Assembly: GCA_016787785.1 (NCBI GenBank)
Contig: JAEUTO010000005.1
Location: 186,001 to 250,000 of the forward strand
Reading direction: 5' to 3'
DNA length: 64,000 nt
From: Bacteroidia bacterium
GTDB taxonomy: Bacteria; Bacteroidota; Bacteroidia; B-17B0; Aurantibacillaceae
The stretch's first letter is position 1. Each line of letters opens with the position of its first letter. Both the position numbers and the translations under genes were made by a program. The notes under the pieces are model-generated. The model worked only from the letters and a program-made list of their open reading frames with translations, had not been told where the DNA came from and did not search any database. This document shows positions 41,336-52,022 of this stretch, in pieces.

Positions 41336-44317
41336 ATGAAAACTCTAAAATTAACGCTCTTCGCTCTTCTAACAACGGTTGTTGGATTTAAACAATTAAA
41401 AGCCTGTCATGGCATGCCTTTGGTTAATTATCAGGTAACAGTTGGTGCTACAGGCGTAACTATTAATGCAAATTCTGATCTTTCAACCTGTGGTTGTGGA
41501 CCATATTGGATGCAAACCGAAATTTCATGTTCTCCGGTTTTTGTGGGCACTCAACCGGCATGTTTAACAAGCACCTTAACTAACTGGAACAACCCTGCCA
41601 CATCCTATTTAAATTATCCTTATTATAATTCATTATTAAATGTGCCTAATTATAATATTACAACCGGTTGGTTTGATAATTGTGTATTAGAACCATATCA
41701 CCCAAATGTAATTCCGTTTGCAAATTTATGTCCTGGTAAAACTTATTACATCCGCTCACGCGAAATGGTAATGGGTGGCGGTAATACAGGTCCGTGGACA
41801 GCAGTTCAATCATTTGTTGTTCCGGGTGCGCCAATTGTTAATCCGCCAAATACGTTAAACATGACAGTTAATGCTTCTCCAAACCCAATTGTTTGCTGTG
41901 GTCCCGTGCAACTTACTGCAGTTATTACCGGAACAAATTATGGTCAGTGCGTGGGTAACGTTCCTTCATGCGAAAAAAATCTAACGGTTACTCCAACTTT
42001 CAGCTGGACCTCATCAAATCCGGTATCAACTACGGTTGGTAATGGTAACACATTTACCACTTCAATAAATATTTTATCAGTTACTAATTTAACAGCTACT
42101 ACAACGTTTAGCGTTTGGCTTACTTATTTTTGTGCTTCTCCTTCCGGCACAATTATTTATACACCACCAAGCGTGCCTATTATTTTCACGAATCTTCCTT
42201 TATCATCATCAAACATTACAAACACATTTGTTACCGCGCCAAGCAATGCCGTATGGACGCAGGCACTATCTTCATGTTTAACAGGCAGTGCATGTATGTG
42301 TCAATTTATAAGTGCTCAACCTGCAGTTGTAACTGTGAATGTATTAAGTGTACCACCACCATTAACGGTAACTATGACACCAAATACATGTTTAAGTTCT
42401 CCTAATTTTACATTTACAGATGTAAGTGCTAATGCAGGTAACTTTAATCTTAACTGGAATTTTGGTGACGGCGGAATTGGTACCGGTACAAACGTGGTTC
42501 ACACGTATACTGCAGCCGGTATTTACACGGTAACAGTTACAAAAGCGGGTTGTGGTCCGTGTATGGCATTTGGTTCTTATACGGTACAGGTTTACCCTGC
42601 ACCAAATTCTGTCTTATCTGTTAACTCACCTGTTTGTATTGGTGGTACAGCATCGTTTACCAATACAGTCACAAACGGTGTAACATATAGTTGGACAGGT
42701 CCGAATAGTTTTACATCATCGGTACAAAATCCTGTGATCACAAATGTTACTGCAGCAATGGCTGGTATATATACATGTGTTACGACTAATGCAAATGGAT
42801 GTACAGGAACATCAACTGTAAATTTAGCAACCTACCAGGCTACAATGAGCGCTGGCGCTAACAGCCCCGTTTGTCCCGGAAGCCCAATAAATTTAACGGC
42901 AAGTGGAAGCGGTAATTATAGTTGGGCGGGTCCAAATAATTTTGCATCTGCGCAGCATAACCCTTCGTTAATTGCCGCAAATAACTCAGGTGGCAATTAT
43001 ATAGTAACTGCTACATTAACCGGTAACTGTTATGCAAGTGCAACAGTTGCTGTAGCTATAAGCTCTACAAGCGTTTCTGCAAGTAATAATAGCCCAGCAT
43101 GTTCAGGTAATAATGTGCAACTGCACGCTTTCGGTAATGGAACTTTTGTGTGGGCTGGTCCTAACGGATTTACTTCTAACTCACAAAACCCGGTAATAAA
43201 TAATGCAACTTCAAGTGCAAGTGGTGTTTATACGGTTACAATTACATCAGCACAGGGTTGCACCGCAACTGCAACTACAAGCGTTTTTGTAAATGCTTCA
43301 AAAGTATTACATCCTTCTATTTCTCCTGCAGAACTTTGCGAAGGCGGCACTATAAATTTTGAAGCGTTAGATGGAAGTGGCGTTACATATTTATGGACAG
43401 GCCCAAATGCCTTTGGTTCGAATAAAGCAAACATGGGTATTTTGGATGCAACACCATTACATAGCGGAACATATATTTTAACTTTAACTGATGCCGCAGG
43501 TTGTATAGCAACCGGAAGCGCATCTGTAAAAGTTAATCCAAAGCCAAGTATTGATATTGATATGAGTAAAGCTATTTCAGCTTGTGCGCCGGTTTGTAAC
43601 GTAGAATTTAAAGCTTTATCAACTACCAGTGGAATTGATTACAGTTGGAAATTAGGTAACGGTGATGTGAATCAATCTGTAAATCCAAAAAACATTTGTT
43701 ACAATTCGGCAGGTGTATTTACAATTGAATTAACAGGTGTTGATGCCAAAGGTTGTAAAGCCGAGATTGAAAAAACATTTGAAACATATCCAGTGCCGGT
43801 GGCAAATTTTGATATCAGCAATAATGGTTCAACCTGGATAAATGGAACAACGCAGTTTACTGATCTTTCAACAAAAGCACTTGTGCAATCATGGTTATGG
43901 ACCTTTGGTCCGGATATCAATTCAACAGTTCAAAATCCAACTTATACTTATCAGGATAGTGGCAGATATGATGTTACCTTAGAAGTTAAAACCGATAAAG
44001 GATGTAAGTCTTCGATCTCTAAAAAAGTAATTGTTGCAGATGAGATGGGATTGTTTTTACCAAATGCCTTTACACCAAATGGTGATGGAAGCAACGATGT
44101 GTTTTTGGCAGTATCTAATAACACGGTTAAATTTGAAATGTTGATCTTTAACAGAGGTGGTAATTTAGTTTTCCAATCTGGCGACATTAGAAAAGGTTGG
44201 GATGGTACCTTTAAAGGACAGGCAGCAGAAAATAACGTTTACGTTTACAAAGTGAGTTATGTTGGTAAAGACGGTAAATCACACGCGTTGAACGGAAGTG
44301 TTACTTTAATAAGATAA
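41336..44317 (+). CDS. secreted PKD/Ig-repeat protein with T9SS type B sorting domain
   Basis: A 993-residue exported protein from ATG 41336 (MKTLKLTLFALLTTVV signal peptide); the 24-base longer TTG version begins inside a promoter. The Cys-rich N-terminal part (CGCGPYWMQ, CSPVF) is followed by Ig-like and PKD domains (NWNFGDGG ... VVHTYTAAGIYTVTV; WLWTFGPDIN ... PTYTYQDSGRYDVTL) and three or four 75-80-residue Ig-like repeats (YSWTGPNSF, YSWAGPNNF, FVWAGPNGF, YLWTGPNAF). The C-terminal about 85 residues (LFLPNAFTPNGDGSNDVF ... NRGGNLVF) are the gliding-motility-type (CHU_C) signal for T9SS export. It is probably a surface adhesin. Confidence 0.9.
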   Translation: MKTLKLTLFALLTTVVGFKQLKACHGMPLVNYQVTVGATGVTINANSDLSTCGCGPYWMQTEISCSPVFVGTQPACLTSTLTNWNNPATSYLNYPYYNSLLNVPNYNITTGWFDNCVLEPYHPNVIPFANLCPGKTYYIRSREMVMGGGNTGPWTAVQSFVVPGAPIVNPPNTLNMTVNASPNPIVCCGPVQLTAVITGTNYGQCVGNVPSCEKNLTVTPTFSWTSSNPVSTTVGNGNTFTTSINILSVTNLTATTTFSVWLTYFCASPSGTIIYTPPSVPIIFTNLPLSSSNITNTFVTAPSNAVWTQALSSCLTGSACMCQFISAQPAVVTVNVLSVPPPLTVTMTPNTCLSSPNFTFTDVSANAGNFNLNWNFGDGGIGTGTNVVHTYTAAGIYTVTVTKAGCGPCMAFGSYTVQVYPAPNSVLSVNSPVCIGGTASFTNTVTNGVTYSWTGPNSFTSSVQNPVITNVTAAMAGIYTCVTTNANGCTGTSTVNLATYQATMSAGANSPVCPGSPINLTASGSGNYSWAGPNNFASAQHNPSLIAANNSGGNYIVTATLTGNCYASATVAVAISSTSVSASNNSPACSGNNVQLHAFGNGTFVWAGPNGFTSNSQNPVINNATSSASGVYTVTITSAQGCTATATTSVFVNASKVLHPSISPAELCEGGTINFEALDGSGVTYLWTGPNAFGSNKANMGILDATPLHSGTYILTLTDAAGCIATGSASVKVNPKPSIDIDMSKAISACAPVCNVEFKALSTTSGIDYSWKLGNGDVNQSVNPKNICYNSAGVFTIELTGVDAKGCKAEIEKTFETYPVPVANFDISNNGSTWINGTTQFTDLSTKALVQSWLWTFGPDINSTVQNPTYTYQDSGRYDVTLEVKTDKGCKSSISKKVIVADEMGLFLPNAFTPNGDGSNDVFLAVSNNTVKFEMLIFNRGGNLVFQSGDIRKGWDGTFKGQAAENNVYVYKVSYVGKDGKSHALNGSVTLIR

Positions 44318-44336
44318 AAAATTTGTGTATCTTAAT

Positions 44337-44367
44337 AGCCCGAAACTACTTGTTTCGGGCTTTTTTA
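44337..44367 (+). terminator. rho-independent terminator
   Basis: AGCCCGAAAC (44337-44346) pairs perfectly with GTTTCGGGCT (44352-44361) around TACTT and is followed by a T-run. It separates the PKD protein from the SBBP protein. Confidence 0.95.
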
Positions 44368-44371
44368 TTTA

Positions 44372-46024
44372 ATGAAATACCTCTGTGGCATATTAATTTT
44401 TTTTCAACTTGGGCTTATTGGTCAGAGTTGTAGCTATTGGTCAACCTACTCGGGAAAAATTGGATCAGATGACATAAGAGGACTTGCATTAGATAACAAT
44501 AAGAACAGTTATGTTATTATGCAAACTGATAGTCCTTCGTTGACTGTAATGCCCGGTTTAATAAGTGACGCTATAAACGGTGTTAATGATGCCTACATTG
44601 CAAAGTTTGATTCATGCGGTAATTTTATTTGGGCAACTTACTTAGGTACTGCTAATTTTGATAGTGGCGAAAAAATAATTATGTGTACCGATGGTAATAT
44701 AGCATTTACAGGTTATTCGCAGGGTACGGGACTACCTACAACACCTGCTTGCTTTCAACCAACAAATGCTGGACAATCGGATTGTTTTGTAGGAAAGATA
44801 ACACCAAATGGAAATCTTGTATGGTTAACTTATTTTGGTAAATCAGGATCCGATCTTGCTTATGATCTGAGTTGTGATTTTAATGGCAATATATTTATTG
44901 GAGGCACCACAACTTCTACAAATCTTTATACGACCGCCTCTTCTTTTCAACAAACTTTTGGCGGCAATACAGATGCCTTTGTTGCGAAATTTTCCAGCAC
45001 AGGAAATTTAAAATGGTGTACCTATTACGGCGGTTTGGGGAGCGAAGATATTCACGCACTAATCGCCGATAATTTTGGAAATGTTTTTGGAGCTGGAGGC
45101 ACAAATAGTTTTAATTTAAGTACCTCGTTAGGTTGCATACAGGCTTCAAAAGACGTTGGTTTAGATTGTTATGTGATCAAATTTGATTCATTAGGAAACA
45201 GGATCTTTTCAACTTACCTGGGTGGAAGTGGACAGGATGATTCGTGGGGCTTGATCACGGATGGTTTAGGAAATTTGTATTTAAGCGGACAAACAACCAG
45301 CTCAAATTTTACAACTACAACGGCAGCCTATCAATCAACACTTGCAGGCATGACGGATATGTATTTTTCAAAGATCTCTCCAACAGGAAATTTAATTTAC
45401 TCAACGTTAATTGGTGGTTCGGATGTAGATGTTGTTAATCGAATGAAAATACACAATTACGAGTTGTATATTTTAGGTACAACTGCATCCGTCAATTTCC
45501 CGATGCTTGGAACACCCAATTACAGTGTGCTTCCGGGGGTTCAGAATTTGGTAATTGTAAGGTTAACATCTGCAGGTCAGCCAAATTATTCAACTTATTT
45601 TGGCAGTGTTGCAGGTTATGATTATGGGAATGATATCGCGGTCACTACAAACAATCTGTTTTTTTGTGGTAAATCGTCTTCGCCAACTTATCCTACAAGC
45701 GCATCTTCATTTCAAAATATTTATGGTGGGAATGACGATGGAATACTAACCAGGTTGCCAAATAACAATGCCAGTTTAATTACTTTATCAAATGCTACAC
45801 AAGCTGAAAAACAAGATATTATTCTATTTCCAAATCCAACAAAGGATAAACTAACAATAAAAAATAGTGGTAAAGAAACAAAAGTGGAGGTGATAAATTA
45901 TTTAGGGCAGATCGTAAAAGAGTGCGAACTGGAAGACGGAGAATTAGATGTGCAAGAATTGCCCGAAGGAATTTATTTTTTGCGGGTAAACAATCTGGCC
46001 TACAAATTCATAAAAGTAAATTAA
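44372..46024 (+). CDS. SBBP-repeat beta-propeller protein with T9SS type A tail
   Basis: A 550-residue exported protein (signal peptide residues 1-20, LIGQS). Residues about 25-460 consist of roughly six to seven units of the SBBP type, with recurring YFGKSGSD / YYGGLGSED / YLGGSGQDD starts and GNIFIGG / GNLYLSGQT strands, predicted to form a beta-propeller. The C-terminus (ILFPNPTKDKLTIKN ... LPEGIYFLRVNN) is a type A T9SS sorting domain, so the protein is surface-bound or released. It starts 5 bases after a terminator, and no promoter is seen in that space, so it may rely on read-through or on a promoter inside the preceding gene. It overlaps gatC by 4 bases tail to tail. Confidence 0.9.
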   Translation: MKYLCGILIFFQLGLIGQSCSYWSTYSGKIGSDDIRGLALDNNKNSYVIMQTDSPSLTVMPGLISDAINGVNDAYIAKFDSCGNFIWATYLGTANFDSGEKIIMCTDGNIAFTGYSQGTGLPTTPACFQPTNAGQSDCFVGKITPNGNLVWLTYFGKSGSDLAYDLSCDFNGNIFIGGTTTSTNLYTTASSFQQTFGGNTDAFVAKFSSTGNLKWCTYYGGLGSEDIHALIADNFGNVFGAGGTNSFNLSTSLGCIQASKDVGLDCYVIKFDSLGNRIFSTYLGGSGQDDSWGLITDGLGNLYLSGQTTSSNFTTTTAAYQSTLAGMTDMYFSKISPTGNLIYSTLIGGSDVDVVNRMKIHNYELYILGTTASVNFPMLGTPNYSVLPGVQNLVIVRLTSAGQPNYSTYFGSVAGYDYGNDIAVTTNNLFFCGKSSSPTYPTSASSFQNIYGGNDDGILTRLPNNNASLITLSNATQAEKQDIILFPNPTKDKLTIKNSGKETKVEVINYLGQIVKECELEDGELDVQELPEGIYFLRVNNLAYKFIKVN

Positions 46025-46323
46025 CTTTTTTGGTCTATCACCTTTGGTGCTTTAAAATAATCGCTGTCTTTTTTAGGTGCGTTCTTCAAAGCTTCTTTCT
46101 GCGTAACGGTTATTTCGGGTTCATCTTTACGCATTATGTTTTTTTCATCTGTCATATAAATTAAAGGTTCTACATTATTAGTGTCCAACTCATTTAATTT
46201 ATCCACAAAACTCAGCATACGATTCATATCATTTAAGATCTCTTCTTTTGCTGCATCATTAAATTCTAAGCGTGCCAGGTGAGCAACTTCATCAACCGTT
46301 TTAATATCTATTTTATTTGCCAT
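46021..46323 (-). CDS. gatC: Asp-tRNA(Asn)/Glu-tRNA(Gln) amidotransferase subunit C
   Basis: A 100-residue GatC, the small subunit that clamps GatA and GatB in the amidotransferase that corrects mischarged Glu-tRNA(Gln) and Asp-tRNA(Asn). N-terminal VDEVAHLARLEF and central NRMLSFVDKLNELDTNNVEPL are diagnostic; the latter is the segment that wraps around GatA. gatA and gatB are not in the window. It overlaps plsC by 11 bases. Confidence 0.93.
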   Translation of the reverse strand: MANKIDIKTVDEVAHLARLEFNDAAKEEILNDMNRMLSFVDKLNELDTNNVEPLIYMTDEKNIMRKDEPEITVTQKEALKNAPKKDSDYFKAPKVIDQKS

Positions 46324-47059
46324 TAAATTTTTCTAATTCTTGTAAAGTAAAGGTATGAATTTTCTCTTTAAGTCCGTCAACATCTTTATCTGTCATTCCT
46401 TTGGTATATATTGGGTCGCCAACTATTATTTTAGGATTGCCAGGCTTTCCATGACTTTTAAAGAAGCCGCCGTTTTGTAAGAACTGCCAGTTGTTTAAAT
46501 TAACGATCGGCACTATGGGCACTTGTTTTTCAACGGCTAATTTAAAGGCGCCATTTTTAAAAGGCCTTAATTTTCCATTCTCACTTATTGTTCCTTCCGG
46601 ATAAATAACAACACTTAATCCTGCGTCAAGTTTTTTTCCGGCATCAGAAAAGGCTTTGTGTGCATTAGTAATACTTTTGCGATTAACAGGAATATCCAGG
46701 TAAACAAAAAAGTATTTGAACAGTGGAATTTTAAGCAATTCATACTTGCCCATAAAAACTGCAGTGTGATCAATATAAAAGGGACAAAAAATAATATCTA
46801 AATAAGAAGTATGATTGGATACAATAATACAGGGTTTAGGCAACTTATATTTTTTTGTTTTATAATATATAGATGGAATTAAAATAGAAAAGGTGCAAAT
46901 TAGTCTTGCCCACAAACGTTTCAATTTAAAAACAAAATCAAACTTACCGGCTCGTAAAGCAAAATAAAATAATGGAAATAAAATTAAAAAAGGAATCGCA
47001 AAACTAAGGACGAATAAAATTTTCCAGAAGGGAGAGAATATGTATCCAAGGATCTTCAT
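46313..47059 (-). CDS. plsC: 1-acyl-sn-glycerol-3-phosphate acyltransferase
   Basis: A 248-residue membrane-bound acyltransferase that converts lysophosphatidic acid to phosphatidic acid. The catalytic HX4D is H83-TSYL-D88 in VSNHTSYLDIIF, and the glycerol-phosphate-binding motif is YPEGTIS (EGT at 155-157). Two N-terminal hydrophobic spans anchor it (residues about 8-36). It lies 57 bases downstream of the adhesin gene and its 3' end is coupled to gatC. The PlsC symbol is by family; other lysophospholipid acceptors are possible. Confidence 0.88.
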   Translation of the reverse strand: MKILGYIFSPFWKILFVLSFAIPFLILFPLFYFALRAGKFDFVFKLKRLWARLICTFSILIPSIYYKTKKYKLPKPCIIVSNHTSYLDIIFCPFYIDHTAVFMGKYELLKIPLFKYFFVYLDIPVNRKSITNAHKAFSDAGKKLDAGLSVVIYPEGTISENGKLRPFKNGAFKLAVEKQVPIVPIVNLNNWQFLQNGGFFKSHGKPGNPKIIVGDPIYTKGMTDKDVDGLKEKIHTFTLQELEKFNGK

Positions 47060-47116
47060 TGTACGGAATTGGTAAAATTACCATTTATAATCTAATAGTG
47101 AATTTATAAATGCTAA

Positions 47117-50100
47117 TTAATACTGTATTACTACGAATCCGGTTCTTGTCTCCTTATCACCGTCTATGAATTCAATAATATAATAATAGGTTCCCTGAGG
47201 TACTTTATTATTTCCCAGTGTGTTGGACACATTTGGATAGGCATTCCAGACATTATCGTATTCACCATTCTCGTAGATCTTATTTCCCCAGCGGTTAAAG
47301 ACAGTTAATTTAACCGGTCTGCCATTTAAGCCTTTGATAAAGAAAACATCGTTTTTTCCATCTCCATCAGGAGTAAAACCATCAGGAATAAAAAGATCGA
47401 TAGGGTTAAAATTAATTACGGTAGCACTATCATTATTGGTTGGATCACCATCACTATCCGGGTCCCAAACAAAACCATTATTAGAACTATCTGATACAAT
47501 AACGTTATTTATGAATTCAGCAAAACCGATCACAGAATTTTTAAACGGACCAAAATATCCTTTTGGGTCTATTCTTACTGTAAAAACAATAGTATCGCGC
47601 TTATTAGCTAACAATGTACTTGTAGAAGGTGAGGTTAAACTTATTTGAGAAACGCCATCAAATAAAGGATTAATACTTAAACTGCTATTTTGAGATGTAA
47701 TTACTGGCTGACTAACAACTGAGAAATTTGTTGGTGTTGGAAAAGCAACAGATAAATTTTCATCCATGCTCACGTTGGTTAAATTAATTGTCGACGCATT
47801 TACTGCGGTGATCGTAAACGTAACATTATAAAAAGAATTATACACCAAAACAGGTTTTCCGGCTGCTTTGGTCATACCAAACATAGAATTGTTGCAACTT
47901 ATAACCGCAACAGATACCGTTGCAGTATTTGTGCAGCCGCCAATTTCGCCAACCACTGTGTAAGTATTAATTAAAGTACTTGCCGTGGTTGAAACAATGC
48001 TACCGGTAAGATTCACAGGCATCCAGGTATAATTCGTTGCCCCACTCGCACTTAAAGAAAAAGTTCCACCATCACACAGAAGAGTATTTGAACTCGTTGC
48101 AATTATGGTTGGGCCAGGGGCAATTGTAATGCTAATAGTTTCTGTATCTGTACAACCCGAACCGTTTATTCCGCTAATGGTGTAAGTAGTATTTACGATT
48201 GGAGAAACTACTATAGCAGAACCTGTTTGCGCGCCCGGTAAACAGATATAATTAAGCGCGCCACTGGAAGTTAGTGTAACTGAGTTTCCTGAACATATGG
48301 TGTTTGAGGATGTAATTACAGTAATAGTTGGCGAAGGGTTAACAGTAACTGTTGTTGTTGCTGTGTTAGCGCAACCAACTGTGTTGGTGCCGGTAACTGT
48401 ATACGTTGTAGTTACCGATGGCGTAATTGCTAACGTGTTTCCAACCGAGCTCCCAGGACTCCATGTATAACTTGAAGCGCCAAACGCTAATAATGCACCC
48501 GAATTACCGCTACACGTTACCGGCGGTATTGCTGTAATTGAAATAGTAGGACGTGGTAATACAACTAAGGTAAATGTTTTGGTAGAATTGCATATGCCAG
48601 ATGCGCCGTTAACGGTATAAACTGTTGTGGCAGTTGGAGAGACTACTATAGAAGTTCCGGTCAAAGCACCCGGCATCCAGGTATAAGTTGTTGCGCCATT
48701 TGTAGTTAATGTTGCCGAACTACCATTACAAATAGTTGTTGGTGATGCTGAAACAGTAATGGTAGGAGTTGGCGATACCAAAACACTAACGGTTTGAGAA
48801 CTGACGCATCCTAAAGAGTTTGTTCCGGTAACGGTATAAGTTGTACTTACTGATGGAGTAACTACTAAGGTACTGCCGTTAGAACCTATTGGTGCCCAGG
48901 TATATGTTACCGCACCCGAAGCATTTAATAGAGAAGGAGAACCGCTGCAAATATTGGTTGGGCTACCGGTAACGAAAACAGTGGGTGTAGGGTTAACGGC
49001 AACACTAATGGTTCCCGCGTTGATGCAACCTAAAGAAGAGGTTCCTGCTACAACATAAACGGTTGTCATGGTCGGAGAAACGCTTATGGTAGACCCAAAT
49101 AAAGCAACCGGGTTCCAGGTGTATGTGGAAGCACCGGATGCAGTTAAAGTAGCGCTTCCACCTGCACAAATAACCGTTGCATTGCTTACAGCTGTTATTG
49201 TTGGCAATGGAGCAACAGAAATTGGAATTGTGCTCGTAGACGTACAAGCGCCGTTAATACTGATCAACGTATAAGTAGTGCTGGTTGTTGGCGAAACCAC
49301 AACAGAAGATGTTGTAAAAGCACCCGGATTCCATGTATAAGAACTTGCACCACTTGCAGATATAGTTGCTGATGAACCCGTGCATATTGTATTGGATAAA
49401 GGTGAAACACTAATTGTTGGATTATTTACAACCAATTGAATTGTAGTACTTGATGAACAGCCTAAAATATTTTTGCCTGATACAGTATAAATAGTAGTAG
49501 CTAAAGGACTAACGGTTACTGTATTGCCGGATAAATTGCCCGGCTGCCAGGTATAAGTTATTGCACCATTTGCCGTTAAAGTTGAAGTACTGCCCTGGCA
49601 AATAATGGTTGGCGAAGCTGAAGCTGTAATTGTTGGAATTGGAACTACCGTTAATAAAATACTTGTGGTAGATGTACAAACTCCATTAGCACCGGTTATC
49701 GTATAATTAGTAGTTACAGTTGGAGAAACCGTAACAGTGGGACCCGTTAGACTTCCAGGCATCCATGTATAATTTGTTGCGCCGGTAACAGATAAAGTTG
49801 TTGGCGAACCTGAACAAACCGTTGGGCTTCCAATAGCAACCATTGTTGGCGTTGGCGTTACAGAAATGGTAATAGAAGTACTTCCCGTACACGCTCCGGA
49901 AGTACCACTTATAGTGTAGGTTGTGGTAACTGTTGGATTAGCCGCCACAACAGAACCTGTTCCCGGAAGAGTTGCGCCTACTGGCGTCCAGGTATAGTTG
50001 GTAGCGCCGGTTGCGGTAAAAGATACTGGCGCTGCACTCGGAAAACAAATTTGTGTGCTGGACGCAGTTGCGTTTATTGTTAAAGAAGTACTACCCGTTG

Positions 50101-51985
50101 GAACGTTTATTGTTTGTGTGCCTGAGCAACCTGATACCGGATTCGTTATAGTAACCGAATATAAGCCGCCAGCAATAATATTTAATGTTGGTGTGATATT
50201 GCTTCCAAAAATACCTGGCCCACTCCAAAAATAGGTGTTAGTTAATATGTTTGGCACTACGGACAGTTGTGCAGTAGGGCTTGAGCAACTTATACTACCT
50301 GTTAAAGTTATGGTTGGATTAATTGGTGAAGCATTATTAGCAACCGTAAAACTAGAAATAGAAAGTTGCGGTGGACAACCTGTTGTTAAAGTTGCAATAT
50401 ATACTCCAGGAGCATTTACCTGAACGGTTTGGTTATTTGGAGAAGTTAAGATGCCCGGGCCAGACCATTGATAATTTACAGGTGTTACAGTGGAATTTAC
50501 GCTTAACGTAATTGTCGGTACTGAACATGTGATCGATGAAATTGGAGCCGCAGTAATAGTTGAACTGAATATTTTATTTGCGTAACAATTTGCAAAATCA
50601 CTTGGAGTCGGAAAAGAATTTGGGGTAGCTGTGAAATTAATAGTTGTACCTGAAATTGTTCCGACGTAATAATTTGCACCGGTATGAGCAGTAACGGTAT
50701 TGCCTACAAAAGCAAAGCCGCCACCAGAAGGAGATGGTGTAATACCGTTTACAACTAACGAGCATGTCATAATTCCGTTGGGGTCTAAAACAGCCATACC
50801 CATAGGTATCGATTGAGTCTTTAAAAAATAAAAATTATCAAGATCATCGCCTACCAGATCGAAGGGGCCGGTATTTTGAAACAGGAAAGGATTTGTAACT
50901 AATAAAGTTGCAGGCCCGGTGCCATTATATTTGTATACTTGACCTGTTGCGCCAACTAAATTGTAGATAAAGTTTTTACTTCCTCCTGGATTAACGGCTC
51001 CTGCATTGCCGGTAGAGTGAGTTGTGTTTACAAAATTTGTTCCATTATAATACCAATATGTTCCTCCCGCCGTTGTCCAATACGTTGGATTAGGTGCAGG
51101 GAAACTAAATGCAGGGCCGACAGCTAAACCTGTTGCGCCCGGCGGAAGCGGCAAGCCAGTGAGAGTAGAGGTATTCGGTATACCAGTATTTGATTCGTAA
51201 ACAGAAGAACCACTTAAAGCATAAAAAGAATTATTGCAATTTGGATTTGTAACTGAAGCGACGCAATTAGGATCGGTTAAATATAATTGATTGAATTCGC
51301 CGTCAGTTAATTTTCGGTTGTAAAATCTAACATTATCAAGTGAGCCTAACATCGGGAGATTAAAAGGAAGCCCAGTTCCTCCCAAAAAAACATTTTCACT
51401 TGCATTATAACTAAATGGAATTGTAATTGGTAAGGTACCTTGTAAAGACCCGTTCATATATACTTTTAATGAATCATTCCCTATATAACCACCAATATGA
51501 TACCAGGTGTTTGCAACCAGGTTTGTGGTACTGGATATTAACTGTTGCGTTGCCGGAGAACATGCACCACTTGATTTTACCACATATAGCTTATACCCTG
51601 GCCCTAAATTTTGTGTTATCAATGTGTAACCTTCATGATAACTGGCGCAGGTATTGTGAGCAAAAACTATATAGTGGCTTTGAGTAATATTATCCAGTTT
51701 TATCCATGCAGAAAATGAAACAGCGTTAGTCGATTTTAATAATGGACTATTAGGTAGTGCAATAAAACTTCCGGCATTTCCATTAAAATGAATTGCAGAA
51801 TTAGCATTACTAAATCTATCAACTGTTGCGGTTACGGCGCTTAACGTACCCGTTAAATTATTAATGGGTTCTGTCCCATTTCCATTTAACGCATAGCATG
51901 CTGTTAAACTTGTAGATAACGATTGCGAATAAAATAAATTAGTAGTTAAACTAATCAGAAGGAGTATAAAATATTTTAATTTCAT
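47117..51985 (-). CDS. giant T9SS adhesin with LamG domain and about 12 Ig-like repeats
   Basis: A 1622-residue surface protein. Signal peptide residues 1-20 (FYSQS). A concanavalin/LamG-type domain lies at about 25-232 (AIHFNGNAGSFIALP, VSFSAWIKLDN, LDNVRFYNRKL). A second module spans 240-465. About 12 Ig-like repeats of 73-74 residues with core TNYTWMPG follow, then a DUF11-like domain and a C-terminal CHU_C type B T9SS sorting domain (LFIPDGFTPDGDGKNDVF ... NRWGNKIYENGE). It is a close paralogue of the gene upstream: the ends are nearly identical but it has fewer repeats. Such proteins (compare SprB) mediate adhesion or gliding. It lies 37 bases after its paralogue. Confidence 0.92.
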   Translation of the reverse strand: MKLKYFILLLISLTTNLFYSQSLSTSLTACYALNGNGTEPINNLTGTLSAVTATVDRFSNANSAIHFNGNAGSFIALPNSPLLKSTNAVSFSAWIKLDNITQSHYIVFAHNTCASYHEGYTLITQNLGPGYKLYVVKSSGACSPATQQLISSTTNLVANTWYHIGGYIGNDSLKVYMNGSLQGTLPITIPFSYNASENVFLGGTGLPFNLPMLGSLDNVRFYNRKLTDGEFNQLYLTDPNCVASVTNPNCNNSFYALSGSSVYESNTGIPNTSTLTGLPLPPGATGLAVGPAFSFPAPNPTYWTTAGGTYWYYNGTNFVNTTHSTGNAGAVNPGGSKNFIYNLVGATGQVYKYNGTGPATLLVTNPFLFQNTGPFDLVGDDLDNFYFLKTQSIPMGMAVLDPNGIMTCSLVVNGITPSPSGGGFAFVGNTVTAHTGANYYVGTISGTTINFTATPNSFPTPSDFANCYANKIFSSTITAAPISSITCSVPTITLSVNSTVTPVNYQWSGPGILTSPNNQTVQVNAPGVYIATLTTGCPPQLSISSFTVANNASPINPTITLTGSISCSSPTAQLSVVPNILTNTYFWSGPGIFGSNITPTLNIIAGGLYSVTITNPVSGCSGTQTINVPTGSTSLTINATASSTQICFPSAAPVSFTATGATNYTWTPVGATLPGTGSVVAANPTVTTTYTISGTSGACTGSTSITISVTPTPTMVAIGSPTVCSGSPTTLSVTGATNYTWMPGSLTGPTVTVSPTVTTNYTITGANGVCTSTTSILLTVVPIPTITASASPTIICQGSTSTLTANGAITYTWQPGNLSGNTVTVSPLATTIYTVSGKNILGCSSSTTIQLVVNNPTISVSPLSNTICTGSSATISASGASSYTWNPGAFTTSSVVVSPTTSTTYTLISINGACTSTSTIPISVAPLPTITAVSNATVICAGGSATLTASGASTYTWNPVALFGSTISVSPTMTTVYVVAGTSSLGCINAGTISVAVNPTPTVFVTGSPTNICSGSPSLLNASGAVTYTWAPIGSNGSTLVVTPSVSTTYTVTGTNSLGCVSSQTVSVLVSPTPTITVSASPTTICNGSSATLTTNGATTYTWMPGALTGTSIVVSPTATTVYTVNGASGICNSTKTFTLVVLPRPTISITAIPPVTCSGNSGALLAFGASSYTWSPGSSVGNTLAITPSVTTTYTVTGTNTVGCANTATTTVTVNPSPTITVITSSNTICSGNSVTLTSSGALNYICLPGAQTGSAIVVSPIVNTTYTISGINGSGCTDTETISITIAPGPTIIATSSNTLLCDGGTFSLSASGATNYTWMPVNLTGSIVSTTASTLINTYTVVGEIGGCTNTATVSVAVISCNNSMFGMTKAAGKPVLVYNSFYNVTFTITAVNASTINLTNVSMDENLSVAFPTPTNFSVVSQPVITSQNSSLSINPLFDGVSQISLTSPSTSTLLANKRDTIVFTVRIDPKGYFGPFKNSVIGFAEFINNVIVSDSSNNGFVWDPDSDGDPTNNDSATVINFNPIDLFIPDGFTPDGDGKNDVFFIKGLNGRPVKLTVFNRWGNKIYENGEYDNVWNAYPNVSNTLGNNKVPQGTYYYIIEFIDGDKETRTGFVVIQY
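47905..50560 (-). repeat. tandem Ig-like repeat array, about 12 units of about 221 bp
   Basis: Each unit encodes about 73-74 residues with an N-terminal S-x-T-I-C, a central YTW(N/M)PG and C-terminal S-P-T-x-T-T-x-YTV. DNA of the units is diverged but recognisably repeated. The next-to-last unit reads LNYICLPGAQTG, with the YTW core altered. Confidence 0.8.
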
Positions 51986-52022
51986 TTTCCGGCTTTAGGA
52001 AATAAATTTTTTAGTTTTATTT

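Noticed and set aside
47070-47083. Inverted repeat TGGTAA-AA-TTACCA before plsC
   Set aside because: Only 6-bp arms with a 2-base centre in AT-rich sequence; too weak to call an operator.
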